A stretch of DNA of 64,000 nucleotides from Cladorhizidae sp. MBARI D1340-BT2 (GCA_028752905.1 JAQNBH010000013.1:16885802-16949801), one strand, 5' to 3'. Positions 36,630 through 49,290 are shown, numbered from the stretch's first letter. Notes: generated by a model not told the origin, from the sequence alone. Program-made: numbers and translations.

Positions 36630-39600
36630 CTCTCATCGGTATTGTGTGTGCTACCAGCCTTTGATGATGACATTGAGATTGAAGCTGGAAATGGCTAGGT
36701 CTTGTGGATTAGAACATGACATGCAATAGTGTGTTCGTATAATAACAGGTTAGTGGCTACTAAAAACAGGACCAAGTCGGTCCGATTATCATGGACTAAA
36801 GGTCAGCTAACAAAGCTTTGACTAATCATGCTATCAATAGTGTAGACCTGGGAACAGGATCATTCACAAAAAGAGTGTACTTGATATTTGGAGCACCCAT
36901 AACTGTACGTGTTATAAAGTTACAGGACGCCTGGTCACCATACGTATGTAAGTTGTATGTTTGTGTGTACGCTATCTTATGTTTAGAGTGGAATAGTTAT
37001 TGTAAATACAGAGAAACTGCCCTCATCTGGATGCCACCTATCCAAGCATGCCTGTCTACCAGGCACTCTCACATTACACAATCCCATCATGTACATAATG
37101 CATACTCCTTGAACTCATGGAAGCAAGACATGTTCTGACCGTAGTACATGTAGTTACAGTCTCGTTTCTTCTCAACAGAAAATGACTCTTGCTTAGATTG
37201 TAGCTGGTTTCTTGTTTATAGCTTGTAACTGAAGATGTCGGAGCCAAGAACATGCAGAAGGTTTCCCACCACAATGATGATGAGAGTGAAGAGGAGGAAG
37301 TCATGGAAGACCATATTCAATCACACCTTGTGAAGCTCTAGAAATTTCATTGCTGTGGCTGGAAATCTTGTTGAGAAAAAATGGCAGCACACTGCACGAG
37401 ATGACACTGGAATCACCGAAGCAAGCATGTATCAGTGTACATGTGCAGTATGTACACATATTATGGATGTGCATTCACTTAATGTATACAGGGGTGGCAA
37501 AAGTCAAGGCAAACCTTGCAAAATGTGGGGTTTCCCAGATACAGTCATTTCTGAGAGTTATGGGCAGTACCTGGTCACAAGCATCCCAGATAAGGGAAGG
37601 TTCAATAATAATAATAGGCTGATTGTTCAGGTCATGTTCCTTGGCATATTGATACTGTCAGCATGGATAGATGATTCTATGAGCCATTGGCCCAAATTCT
37701 AGCCACTACATGCCATAACTCTAGTCACCCATTGCCCTGGCCCTAATCCTAGCCACTACCTGCCATAACTCTAGTCACCCATTGCCCTGGCCCTAATCCT
37801 AGCCACTAGCGCTAACCCTAGCTGAAGTTAATGATCTCACTTTTGAACAAGAGTGCGAGACAATTCCACAAATTAGTGCGATTAAGAAAGGAAGGAAAAA
37901 AAGGTTCTCTCCCTGTCTGGCTACTCCCTGAGTATAGCAGTCATGAGGATTCGCAGGTGCAGCTTCAGGATGTCCTATCAACATACACCCTGTGAGCACA
38001 GTCTATGCACGATGTAAAACTCTGGTATTTATTGCAATATTCATGATCATGACCACACCTTGTGCTAAATAAACATACAACAACAACTACGACTAGCTGT
38101 GGTCAGTATTATTTACACACCTCAAGTGGAAAGGTATACAGCTTCCTTCCCATGAAGGTGGTCTAGCTACCTCCCACTTCACCATCACTTGTCTGCCAAT
38201 GTCCTCTCTGATCAAGTAACATTTAGCTGTCGGTAAGCACGCTTCGTAACATGCTTCTTTTCATCCCATACTGGCTACATAGATTGCCTTCTGTAGAAGC
38301 ACACTATAAGATGTTAATGTACATGCAGCTATCATTAGCTGCCACCATTCAGTATGGGTAGAGTAGACTTCGCCCAGCTTGATATTGCTCTCGCTTATAT
38401 GAGGTAAAGCATAATCTAACATAAGGACTGCTTCCATAGTTGAATGCTTGGTAGCTTGCCCAAGAGCTTCTGGCTCATGTGTTGAGCAGTATATGTTGCT
38501 AAGGGCGATCACTATGGCAGTGTGCTTGCCTTCACTGCCGTTCATGTGCTAACCAGCGGGTGTCTAAAAGCTTGACTATCTTTATCTCAGACATATTGAG
38601 TTATCACTGAATCTCTTTCAGTGACTCACTTCTTCAAGGAAAATAGTGGAAAAAATTCCAAAGTAGAGTCAATGTCTTATATACATTTCTATTGCCTTTT
38701 TACAGTTTTCTAAAGCCTTTGCTCTCCATGCCCCTCCAGTTCTTGGAGTGATTTTCCCTTTTTCCTGCAAATCTTACAGAAAGCACCATGGTGATCTTCA
38801 CTATTCAAGCCAGGGAAACAATTCTTCCAATTTCTGTTCTACTTCACAATACTCACAAATGGATAAACTTAGAGAGGCACTTTACAGATGTAGAGCTCTG
38901 GAGATTGCTTTTTCGTAGGTGGTGCTTCGAGCAATCAGTGTCTGAGTTCTCCGATTCATCCATAGAGTCACTAGCACTAGCAGAGGGAGGTGGCCCTGGG
39001 TTAGAAAAGCTCGACCAAAATCTCGACAAATATCCATGAAAGTTATAGCCAATTAAAAAGGCAAGCTTGAATATTTAGCCTTCTACCCTTTAGCTTTATG
39101 AGTTGCTCGTTAATCTTGATTATATAATCTACAATTTCTCATGCTAAGGGAGATGTTCACTTTGCTGGGACAACTGACAAGTTATTTAGCACCCACTTGA
39201 AAAGGTTGGCTCACCTTTTCAAGTCAGTGGGTGGGTCAGTTACTCTACCAGTTAAAATTTCTATCTAAGAAGGCCTAAAAACCTGGGAAGGCATGTCCCC
39301 ACACTCCCATATTGGGTGCGCTGCAGGCACTTGGTGTCCTGCCACCACAAATGTTCATTTATCCTCCCCCCCTTATTAAAAATATTGATAGAACTCGCCC
39401 CGAGTTGCTATTCTGAACTATTAAATTAACCATAGACCACCTGATATAATTATAAACACCCTTGCATGTTCACTGCTGAAAAAGTTATGGTGTCACCTAA
39501 GCCATGGGTAAGTGCTTTCAAAAGTTATAAATGAGTCATTATTCCGAATTAATGCAATGCTATATAGTACAGGCTGGTACAGCATGTGCATACCCCATGT

Positions 39601-39840
39601 GCCATTTAACATTTGGTGGAGTTACAATAGTAGAGTGTCTAGTATATGTGCTTGAGTCTACACTACCAGTCTTACACAACACTTTCACTTTCATTATTAT
39701 TGCACCCATAGGAGTGATTGCTATGCAACATTAATGATATAGCTGTGTCGTTGTCTGGTAATTTGTAAACGTTGTCTTGTAAAACAACTTCCATGTTTTG
39801 ACATCAGAGAATTCCCCTTGAAAAGTGACTGATTATAATG
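36630..39840. other. Interval without firmly supported gene
   Basis: A 57-bp tandem duplication (CTAGCCACTACCTGCCATAA and following) lies at 37695-37805. Open frames at 37226-37700 (+), 38261-38545 (-) and 38788-39039 (+) have no recognised domain and no convincing splice structure. Confidence 0.4.
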
Positions 39841-39849
39841 AATTCCACG

Positions 39850-40835
39850 CACCGGCGGTACTAAGGGGGGGCGGAGGGGGCGTCCGCCCCCCCAACCAAC
39901 ACAGCTCTACCAGCCAGCTAGCTAAGCCACACACAAATCAGTCACACGGAATCAATAATTTTGGACGCCGTTTGTGAGATCACATGACCATTATCACGAG
40001 AATAAGATTGAGTCGAGTGCTGATTTATATTGCAAATTATAGCTTTGAGCTGGCAGCTAGTGAATGTGCTTGTGTCGTAGACTCGTAGAGACCTAGTGAA
40101 TAGTGTAGTAGAGAGCGGATCATGTCCATTTCACCTGACCCGCGTAAATCAGTGCGCATTTAATTATTCGCGTTATTAAAAAAATTTAAATAAAAAAAAA
40201 ATTTTTTTAATATATAATAGCTAGAGTCGAGATTATTAATTTTTTTTGTGTAAAGACAGATGCTGACAGATGCTATACTGTCTACTTTCCTACTTATTGT
40301 CATTAGTGTTGCCCACAAATCATCTAATCATCAGCTCTGAAAACAGAGTTTTCCCTGAGGAGAGACCTTCTTCAAAATTGAAAAACAGTTCTGGATGTAT
40401 TTGCATCAGACTGATCTGCACAGAGTGTATGGAGAACTATTCCAACTTTATCGTTTGTTTGTCACACTTCCTGTGACCACAGCATCCTATGAGAGAAGCT
40501 TTAGTAAACTCACCATTGTTAAAACAAGCTTCGATCCACGACATCTCAAGAGAGAGTTGAGAACTTAATGATTCTTTTTGTTGAAAATGATATCACTGCT
40601 AAATATTATGACTCTATTACTGACACCTTTGCGTCCATGGGACCTCGACAAATGCAATAAAAATAATATAAATCAATGGCCTTGATGTTAATTTCTGTAT
40701 GACATAAAAATTAAAAAAATTCCTGGAGGTGATAGAGCTATATACCATGCAGACCATCCCTAGCTATTTTGCATGCACCATGCAATTGTAGCTATGTTTC
40801 TCCCCCCCAACATAGTAATGCTGTGCACACCTGTG
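39850..40835 (+). mobile_element. Non-autonomous hAT element with transposase tail
   Basis: A perfect 8-bp duplication, ATTCCACG, flanks it (39842-39849 and 40836-40843). The left end is CACCGGCGGTACTAAGGGGG. The complement of the right end starts CACAGGTGTGC, and a G-rich subterminal stretch lies on both sides. At 40380-40665 (+) is the hAT dimerisation C-terminus: LFVTLPVTTASYERSFSKL, then VKTSFDPRHLKREL. A stop splits this from ITDTFASMGPRQMQ. Confidence 0.85.
40380..40660 (+). pseudogene. hAT transposase C-terminal fragment
   Basis: The conserved motif LPVTTASYERSFSKL (family LPxSTAxAERSFS) is clear. A stop near 40569 splits the tail. All upstream domains are absent. Confidence 0.8.
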
Positions 40836-42150
40836 ATTCCACGTGCAAGGTTTTGACACTACCCTAAGTCACAGTGAGGGTCATCATTCCATAAGCAGGA
40901 GTATGACAATAAGTAGAGACAAACATCAGGGTAAGTGAGTCCAGTGAAGCTAGGGCATCAGACACAGATGGACATGGACAAGTACACTGTTGTCTGGCCA
41001 GCTGATTCAACCGTAGTTTTCATAGGGCTTTACTTTTCATGCTCTCTTCAATGGTGTAACCTTCCTTCTGTTGAGTTCTTTCCTTAAAACGGAAAATTTC
41101 AATTAAGGAAAATTTCAATTAACATTGTATGTGAAATCATATCTACAAGTTTGTCTGGTTCCTAACAAAGAGCGACTCTCCAGCTAAAGGAGAGAGTAGG
41201 TAATGTTTCTATCTACTCATAGACTTTAATGATTTCATGAAAAATACAGTCTCAAACTTTTTTTAATCTGACTACTATTTTACAAGTGTATACTCTAACT
41301 AGTATGTAAAGTCCTTGAGCTAGCCTCCTTTCAGTTGATCTGTAGACTTCAATAGACAAGCCTACCATACATCAGCAAATAATATAATTTTTGCAATATC
41401 AAGAAAATAATTTGACTACATTACTCTCTATTGTTAGCAACAACCTCCAATTCATTGTTTTAGGTTAGCTGTGTATGTGGCCTATAGCTACTTCCTTCTT
41501 GGCTCATGGGCAGAGGTATAGCCACAAATTCTTATTTTCAGCCCTCTGCTTGATTGGTTCTAGTTGCTTAGTTACTTATTGGTATGCAAATGCAGTAATT
41601 AAAGGATTGCAGATGTAGCATTGTTATGACCAAAGTTTCTATTTGCATAAGTTGTCATCATCTTATATATGTGCATTGCATTTGTATATATGCAACAAGC
41701 AATAAGATTCACATGCACCAACAGCCTGACATTTTTATTCCATACAAAGTATTGCTCATTTACATTTACCTAAATGCTCCTCTACACGAGGATGATAACC
41801 AATAGGAACGTGGACTTCACTTGAAATTATATATTTGCAGTAGAAAATCCAAATCTTCCTTTACATTTTTGTGGTGCAGCTTATACTAGTCAATATTGCC
41901 AGAATATAGGCTGAGATGACGATAATGATGCTCCAAATCAGCTAGATCAAATTGAGTGGGGTCAGAGTTTACTCTAACACCTGCATGCTGGTAGGTAAGT
42001 GGGTACTTACTTCATTTAGCTAGCTATGGCAATTATAAACTAATTTAAGTAAATACAGTACCACTTTGTGAAATAACATACTGAATAAATATATAGCTAA
42101 CCAGCAGTGGGGTATGTATTGGATGATATTTGCTATTAATGATATGCGTA
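40836..42150. other. Interval without supported gene
   Basis: AT-rich DNA with no recognisable coding or repeat structure. It lies downstream of the Ig gene exon 42460-42170 and could be its intron. Confidence 0.35.
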
Positions 42151-42169
42151 TAAAGTCAATATTTCTTAC

Positions 42170-42604
42170 CGTTCACTTCGACAAGCTTATTAGCTGATCC
42201 AAGAAGTGCTCCATTAAAGCTTACAGTACAAAAATACCAACAGTATCGCAGAGTTTCATCATTATAAGTCTTGTTAAAACTATCACTGGAATAACTCCTG
42301 CCACTAAAATTACCAACATACTCCACAGTCCTCCATTTGTAAACTACTGAGCCAGACTGTGCAGCCTCCACTACACAGGAGAACTTCACTGTCTGTCCAA
42401 TTCTGAAATGATTATGCCTTGGAATAGTGGTTATTTTTACTGAAGTTAGCGCAGCTTCAACTCTGACGACATTGGCAACTGTTTAGAGGCAAGAGTACAA
42501 TATATTTGAACAAATAGTGTCATTTGTTTAGAGCAAGAGTACAATATATTTGACAAGTATATAATCTTACCTAAAAATATTGTCATTAGATAAAGTGCCT
42601 TCAT
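42170..42604 (-). CDS. Secreted or membrane Ig-domain protein, first two exons
   Basis: Exon 1 (42604-42571) begins with ATG and encodes a signal-peptide-like MKALYLMTIFL, then donor GTAAGA. Exon 2 (42460-42170) follows acceptor GTCAGAG in matching phase and encodes one Ig-like domain: IGQTVKFSCVVEA, VYKWRTVEYVGNFSG, and YCWYFCTVSFNGALLGS, with the paired cysteines and core Trp. It ends LVEVNG at a GTAAGA donor. Three potential N-glycosylation sites are present. This is a typical receptor start. The rest of the gene lies on the - strand at lower coordinates. The exon at 31117-30380 has compatible phase, but continuity is unproven. Confidence 0.7.
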
Positions 42605-43170
42605 GATGTACAACAAATTTAAAGATAACAAAATTAATACCCCTTGCAGTTTCTGCGTACGCAAATTTACAAAGCTGACGTGTTTCATCACGTGCGGTGT
42701 CGGAGGATCTGGTGACCCCCAGTATTTGGTAAACTCCCAGTCACCTTATAACGTCACCTCCCAGGTGAACCTCTTATCCTCGTCTTGACAAAGTAGCGAG
42801 AAGGGACACCTGTACTGTCAACGACTAGGGGCTCCACCAGCGGTGTCCTTCTTCTTGGCCATTGCTGACTTTATCCAGAGGACAAACCATAGATTGTAGA
42901 CCCTGGAGACTGGCAACAAATCTCTCTGGAGATTTGTGATAGCTCCACTAGCTCTTTGGGTCTGTCAAACTTACATAATGTTCTATATCAACACATCACT
43001 ATTCCACATTGTCATAAGTTTAATGGTAATGTGAAGGAGAAAATAGCAAGTTTCAACAAATAACTGGGATTACACACTTTATTATGAAAATGCTTAGTAT
43101 ATATTGCTAGCTAGGTTGGTTTTGATCTTAGTGGACTATTGACTGAGATTGAAAATAAGAGTATTCTTCT

Positions 43171-43291
43171 CAACAGATTCTCGGTTGACGTGTAGATACA
43201 ATGACTTTCTCAATAATCATTTTCTCACTTGACGTTTTGGCTAGATGAAAGTTAGACCATCTAGCTGAAACATTTAAGTGAGAAAATTCAG
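43171..43291 (-). repeat. Dispersed hammerhead-like repeat, copy 6, with long hairpin
   Basis: The - strand contains CATCTAGCCAAAACGTCAAG and ATGATTATTGAGAAAGTCAT. The core is an imperfect inverted repeat: TTTTCTCACTT...CAGCTAGATG pairs with CATCTAGC...AAGTGAGAAAA over about 28 bp. Confidence 0.65.
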
Positions 43292-43529
43292 CCGTGGAAA
43301 TGGTTATCAAATTGTAGATGGCCCCCTAAAGATGGTCAGCACCACCAAAATGGCTGTGATAACAATATGTAGTTACCTGGATTTTATTAGGTTCACTATT
43401 TTAAGCAGAAGTCAACTGCTTTCTGGCATTTGATATGATGCAGTTACCAAAGTCTGGAGGATTGTTATGGATAATAACTCATTAAAACAACCAAAGAAAT
43501 TTTCCTTGCTCTTTCTAACCAAAGTATTA

Positions 43530-43575
43530 TTTGTCTAATGTCGATCAGGTTTGTCCTTCATCAGGGTGATGATAC
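43530..43575 (-). repeat. Dispersed hammerhead-like repeat, short copy
   Basis: On the - strand CCTGATGAAGGACAAACCTG is followed by ATCGACATTAGAC. It is shorter and more diverged than the other copies. Confidence 0.45.
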
Positions 43576-43919
43576 TTCTGCCATGGCAATGATTAATAGT
43601 GGTTGTGGTGTGCATGGTCTTGATAGTGATCCAGCAACTACATGTAGTTGAGCCCTACATCTCTGCTGAAGCTCTGAACCTTGGATTTGAGGAAGATGTG
43701 CAGAGCTTCCTTAACAGAAATCTTCTCACAATAAGATGGGGTGGCAGTGGTTCCTTGAATGTTAAGCAATGGCAGACCTCTTTAGTTTTCCTGTCTGCAT
43801 GCATCCACGTGTTACTTTTACTCTGGTCTAACCACCTCTATTCTCCAATGTGTAGACTTTCCCATATCGAATGTGATATATATATTATTCAAAATATTAT
43901 TGTTCTAGTTCCTGATGCA

Positions 43920-44515
43920 AGATGAACACTTGTGTAGCTTGTGGAGGAGCATGCTTTCAAGGTACTGGATCTCATTCCCAATCAGTTTCATTTTAAATGT
44001 CCTTAGACTCCCAAATGCCAGGCATTTTAGGAAAAGAGATAAGATGTTTCCGTAGTCAGTATGAAATTAACCTCAGGCAGGCACAAGAAGATGATTTTTT
44101 CATCTGTAAATATATTTATAGTTGTTAAGATGTCCAAGACATATGGAAACATGATACACTATATATGAAAATTGCATGGAGTGTATCAATTTAATATTAT
44201 TTGTGATTTCACACAAACACTACTCGGTATTGTTTTTGTATTAAACATTAAACATATATTTTTGACCAAAGATAATGTTATGTTGAAAAAATACAGGGTA
44301 TAGATGCTGGAGTCCTTGCTTTTCTCAGCTGTTTGTGGGTTCTCCTGTGCAACTCATACCAATTCCTTGAAGGAGGCTGCATGATGTGTCTTTACCATTT
44401 ATACAAGTGGCTTTGGGTATGGTATGTTTTCTTGGTGCTGGATTCTATGTTTTACCAGTTTCATTTAAAAAGTCCCTGAATTATCAACACCCAGGCGCCA
44501 AGCATTAGCTACTAG
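43920..44515. repeat. Diverged direct duplication
   Basis: The segment around GCTTTCAAGGTACTGGATC (43951-44035) resembles the segment around TTTTCTTGGTGCTGGATTC (44425-44510), including the shared CAGTTTCATTT and CCAGGC words. No gene was found from 43292 to 45319. Confidence 0.45.
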
Positions 44516-45319
44516 TGCAGTAAATATATATAGACCACCTGTTGCCTCAACCGGCCCTCATGGCTCTTGTACAAAACCTGAAGTTTATTAAAGTGTGATG
44601 CAGAGTTGCATACCAGGAAATTTTTACATACCACACCCACAATAATACTAATCTCTAGCAGGTTGGCTATTTTTTTTGGTAGGCTGCAGAGTATCACAAG
44701 CTTGTGGACTTACTAGTTTGGCTGGCTCCAGCCACACCCAACCATAAGGTGAATATGACATGGCTGCCATCAGAAAAAGTTTGTACTTTAGACTTAGGTA
44801 ATCATTTCAAGTGTCTGAAAAGGAACTTTATGAATTCCACAGCCATTCTCTAATAATAATATGTTTATCATAAATGAATGAGAATGTTGTCAGAAAGCTC
44901 CTTCAAGAGTGAGAGTAACTGGCTTTACAGCTTTGTACATGAAGTGCTTAGTACAGAACTAAACTCAAGTAGAACAAAAATCCCCCCTCCCCTCCCCCTT
45001 TCCCCCCACCCCCAAGATAGATCAGCCAGCTATCAGGAGGAGCACAGGAGGCAAGGAGTACTATATAGGAGTTGTGAGTGTGTTGTGGGTTTTTGCTTGT
45101 GAGAGTAATAGTCTGGCTACTTAACCTTACAAATCATTATGCTGGGGAAGGCTCTGGTACTCTTCCATATAGCTGGATTTAGTAGGTTGATAGCTAATGT
45201 TTCACCCCACCCACCCCCCTCTCCTAGTGCAAGCTCACTACACTATAAACCCTTGTTCTAAATTTAGATAATAATATTCATGTTCACTTGAGACAACCAA
45301 TAATTGATCTGCCCCTTAG

Positions 45320-45598
45320 AAAAAGTATGCAGAACAGTGAGTCCAGAGATGTTCACAGCCAGTATAGACATAGAGATTGATGAAAAAGGGCTTCCTTCTA
45401 CACTAGAGAATATTATTATGCACTCTAGTGCTCAGCCCGAGCCTTTAATTGTGTTTACTTATAGCTACAAATGCAAATATGGCACCTTGTATTTCAAGAC
45501 CTCCATGTGCAAAGAAAGGTTCTCACCATGGAGAATTTGGGTTAAATCTGTTGAAGAAATAGAGCGAGTGATGCATCCATGTCAACCCTCACAAACAG
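45320..45598 (+). CDS. Unassigned coding exon
   Basis: The 279-bp exon lies between acceptor GCCCCTTAG and donor GTGTAT, with one open frame of 92 codons plus split codons at both ends. The peptide looks globular: MFTASIDIEIDEKGLPSTLE, then FTYSYKCKYGTLYFKTSMC and WVKSVEEIERVMHPC. I do not recognise a family. A hAT element begins 35 bp downstream in what would be the next intron. Confidence 0.5.
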
Positions 45599-45632
45599 GT
45601 GTATATAGCATTGTTGGTTACTATAGTTATTG

Positions 45633-47800
45633 CAGACCCTCCAACTTTTCAAAATTGAAATCCGGGACATTGACCACACCCACCATGAATATAATTAAAT
45701 TGTTATGAAGAGTATCATTTTTGCATAGAAAATCATTTTTGCATAGAAATGGTTGTGGCTTGTTTACATTTTGTAAGGAATATTTTGTAAGGAATTTGAG
45801 TTTAGCATCAAAACAACAAGAATGAGAATTGCTGTTAAACTTGACTGACATTAAGGAAACAATGGTATCCTGGTTTAGACATCTCTGGTCCGTGTGGACT
45901 TTTCTGATTATGGAAAAGCCCCTCTTTGCATCAGCATTGGAGCAGGATGTTGTCAACAGACCAGCCATGAGACGGAACAAGTACTAAACCTTAACTCCTC
46001 AGCCAAAGTTTTGATCTGGCCCACTTTCCACCAAAAAGAGCCAGCACAAGGCTTTTCTACAGTTTTGGTGATGTGGTATGTATCTGGTTTGGGAATGTCA
46101 GCTGGGGAAAGAAGAAAGTCATTAAATTCCCTCTTCAATGCGGTCAAGTGATTCAGAATAAGATAAACCAATCTGTGGAAATCGTCTCGCCAAATTCAAG
46201 ACAGTAGTTGTTGAATAAGTGGATGTTTTGTCTGGCTGAAGAACACCTAAATTCTTTAGGAGAGGATCCCCAAAAGGAAACGTCTTTACCATTTTTGCAA
46301 TGGTTGCCAAGTAGAAGTTGCATACTGCTGTAAAGAATGGCTTTGGATCTCTCTCTTCTTCAAATGCTGCAAGACAACCCCAAGTTTCAGTACCTATTCC
46401 TAGACTCTCATTTGAAACCTAATACTCTTCATCAAACTTGAGAAGTCTAAGGTTGTCACCAGCAGAAAGAATAGTTTCAGCCGTCAACAAATTTTTTGCA
46501 TACAGCTTTACAAGTCGACTTAGCTCTTCATAAAGTTCGCAGGTAGTATTTTCTGTTGACTTCTGGAATTGTTAATTAAAACGATCCATTGAAGACAAGA
46601 TGAAAGCTAAGAATTGAAGAATAAGCTTGGTGAGAGGATTCTGTAGCCTACGAGTGATGCTAATTACTTTCTCAGTCTGTTCATCACAGGATATATAGGA
46701 AGTAAGATATCAAACCTTCAAGCTGATTGAGATATCTATGCACGCTATCGTGTGGGACAATGCTTTAAGATAGCCTTAGGTTCAGAATAAAAAAGGGAGC
46801 ACCAATGGTCAACAAAAAGCTGACCTCTCTTGCTGCCATGATAAAAATAATAAAAAACATCAACCAATAGCTGGTCTATATTCACTGGTAATGTCTGTAA
46901 GCCAGCTTTGATAGTGACATCAGCCAAGTGGCAAATGCAACCAACATCATAGAGATGAGGCACCTCATTTTTTATGAACTTTTGTACTCCAGATCTCGCA
47001 CCTTTCATGACATTGGCAGTGTCAGACATGAAAGCTAGGGCCTTCTTGATATCCAAACCATTCATTTTCAAAGATTCTGGTAAGAGCCTGGAAAATGTTT
47101 CTTGCAGTATACCAATGTTGACCACTGGAACCTCGTACACACGTTCTTCTCTTCAGTATCAATGATTCTTATGAGAATGATACAAGACTTATCAGTGTGA
47201 TTTCATTCACCATGATGGAAAACAGTTTATTGGTCATATTCTCTGTTATAGACTTTTTATAGTGAGGTGCAAAGAGCCTCTGTTACAATGGCTGCTGTTT
47301 TGGTATGCCCATATGCAAAATTTTTGGCAATATCCGAATCCGGAAACATAACTTTGAACAGCTTAGTGGCATGATCACTAGTTCGGAAAGATATGTTGTG
47401 TTTAGCCACAAACAATGCCCACCTCGTCTCACCCTCAGTAATATTCTTTCATGCTTGTGGTCTAAAAAATGATGAAACTGATTGGGATGTATATAGCTAG
47501 TAGCAGCCATTGACATTTCATTGTGATGTTTCCCTGTAATATGGGTAGTCACATCATTTCTCCCCCTATGGAAAACACTAAAATTGGAAGAGCACAATGA
47601 ACAGTGTGCAAATGTGTCACCTGTAAAGTCATAACAAATATAATTGATCTACAGTAGTAGAGTCAATATAAGTTCTAACAGGCTATTACCTCTATAACTC
47701 TTTCCTATTCTAAAAATTCTTTTACCCATGTAGAGGTAAAGTCACACTGCCTCTTTGGCTTCTTGCGTGGAGGTGTTACCCATTTCTCAGGCTCAGCCAT
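45633..47800 (-). mobile_element. hAT element with KIAA1586/ZNF862-like transposase, decayed
   Basis: The end at 45633 reads CAGACCCTCCAACTTTT. On the - strand an ATG at 47800 starts MAEPEKWVTPPRKKPKRQCD. After a probable intron comes a zinc-finger region (47620-47283; AHCSLCSSNFSVF...ITGKHHNE), a catalytic part (47140-46745; ALAFMSDTANVMKGARSGVQ, DVGCICHLADV) and the C-terminus (46310-45690; LLTTSCSNADAKRGFSIIRK). Frames break at several points. The outer right end and the target duplication were not found. Confidence 0.8.
46745..47140 (-). pseudogene. hAT transposase catalytic-region fragment
   Basis: The frame contains FMSDTANVMKGARSGVQKFI (catalytic Asp region) followed by CICHLADVTIKAGL (the conserved CxxH block). 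These match the RNase H-like fold of KIAA1586-type hAT transposases. Surrounding pieces are in other frames. Confidence 0.75.
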
Positions 47801-48151
47801 AACAGAGAGAGAGAGAGAGAGAGAGGCCAAGGTAACACTTGACTACTCACTTTCTATCAGACTCACCATGCACATTTCATTTTTCCTGTCCATGCTCCTG
47901 TATGAATATCCCTCACACCTCCAAATACTCTAAATAATTTTTTGGTTGCCTATAGCTCTTATAGGTATACCTTGGACAATCACATATTGTCATTGTCTCA
48001 AATTGCAATTCTCACGTATGCTGTAAAATAATATATTATTATTATTATTAACTCTGACTATCAGGTAGCAGCTGGATTTTCCTCTGCTCGTCAGTTGTGA
48101 AGTGAAGCGCTGACTTGTATAGGGGCCAGGTGTATATAGCAGCTGCTAAGG

Positions 48152-49290
48152 CAGTGGTGGAGGAAGCTATTTTGTATTGGTCAGGCTAAAATTTAAGTAG
48201 AACATGAAAACAGATCTACTTTCAATGAAAAAGGAATACTAATAAATTACAGTGAGTCATGAGTTTATTTAAAGCAACCAAAGATTCGAAGTCTGTGTTC
48301 ACTACCACAAACAAATTCACTGGCAATATCGGTAAGGTCTAATTTATCCAACATATCCTTGTAGATATTTAGAGTCATAATATGGTTTAACCTTGGTTGA
48401 CTACATAGGCAGGTCTTCACTCGCTTCATCAGAAAAGTTTCTTTCACTGGCCGCATTTGTAGAAGGCAAAACAAGGATCAGACGGGCTATCCAGCCAACT
48501 TGCTTGTAAAAAACCCTTTGACCTTTAGAGAGACCTTGCAGAAAATGTAGAATTTCGTGTAGAGTGATAATCTTGCTTTGTTCATTCCTGGGAAAGCTTG
48601 AACTGAAGACTTGCAATTGTGTTGAAAGCTCACTCTCGTTGAAGTCATCACCATAAAAGTTAGACAGCTTGCAAGTTAGTTGAGTAGTCCTTCCTATTAA
48701 CTGCTTTCATTAACACTTCCTCAAGGTTCTGGTAGACAGCATACCCTGGCTGATCAAAACGATCTTGAATGCTTGAAATAGCAAAATCCAGTACTTCAAA
48801 ATAGAGCTTGCGATAGTAATCTTCAACTGTAGGACCTTGGTAACCATCCCCTTCACCCACTTCAAACCCGCTTGGTGCTCTTCTTTTCCTTGGCAATGAG
48901 AGCTCTTCAACGTGTGTACAAACACATTAACATTGAACATGCTTGTAAAATAGCTCAGACATCTCATCACTCCTCATTGCTTTTAAGGTTTTGACTCTAT
49001 GATTCGCAATAAATTGTGCTTCTGATGCACACAGAGACTCTGTTTGCAATGTCTTGCTCAAATTATATGTAATCTTTAAGATGCGTTCACTGAGATGCAG
49101 ACCAAACAGCAAATTAAACTTTGCTATTTGTGTTTTCACTCTTCCTTTTACATCTGGGTCTAATCTTTTCTCTAAACATTCATCCCACAACTGATTTAAA
49201 ATGGTCAATTATACTCCTGATCGATTCACCTCGAATGGTCCACCGGGTAGGGCAAAATTTTCGTATGCCCATGGGAGTATCTTATTCACG
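48152..49290 (-). mobile_element. Third hAT remnant, ZMYM1-like transposase, 5'-truncated
   Basis: The terminus CAGTGGTGGAGGAAGC lies at 48152. On the - strand the order is KFCPTRWTIRGESIRSIIDH (49255-49195), QLWDECLEKRLDPDVKGRV (49208-48927), TVEDYYRKLYFEVLDFAISS (48896-48660) and ILVLPSTNAASERNFS (48616-48401), the standard order of ZMYM1-like hAT enzymes. Frameshifts separate the blocks. The zinc-finger half is missing. The cut-off end lies near a GT-rich tract at 49320. Confidence 0.8.

Noticed and set aside
38261..38545. 94-codon - strand frame (ATKHSTMEAVLMLDYALP)
   Set aside because: It is protein-like in composition, but there is no domain, no paired splice structure and no neighbouring exon.
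43599..43925. 108-codon + frame with a plausible N-terminal hydrophobic segment
   Set aside because: No recognisable domain. It overlaps diverged repeat DNA and lacks splice support.
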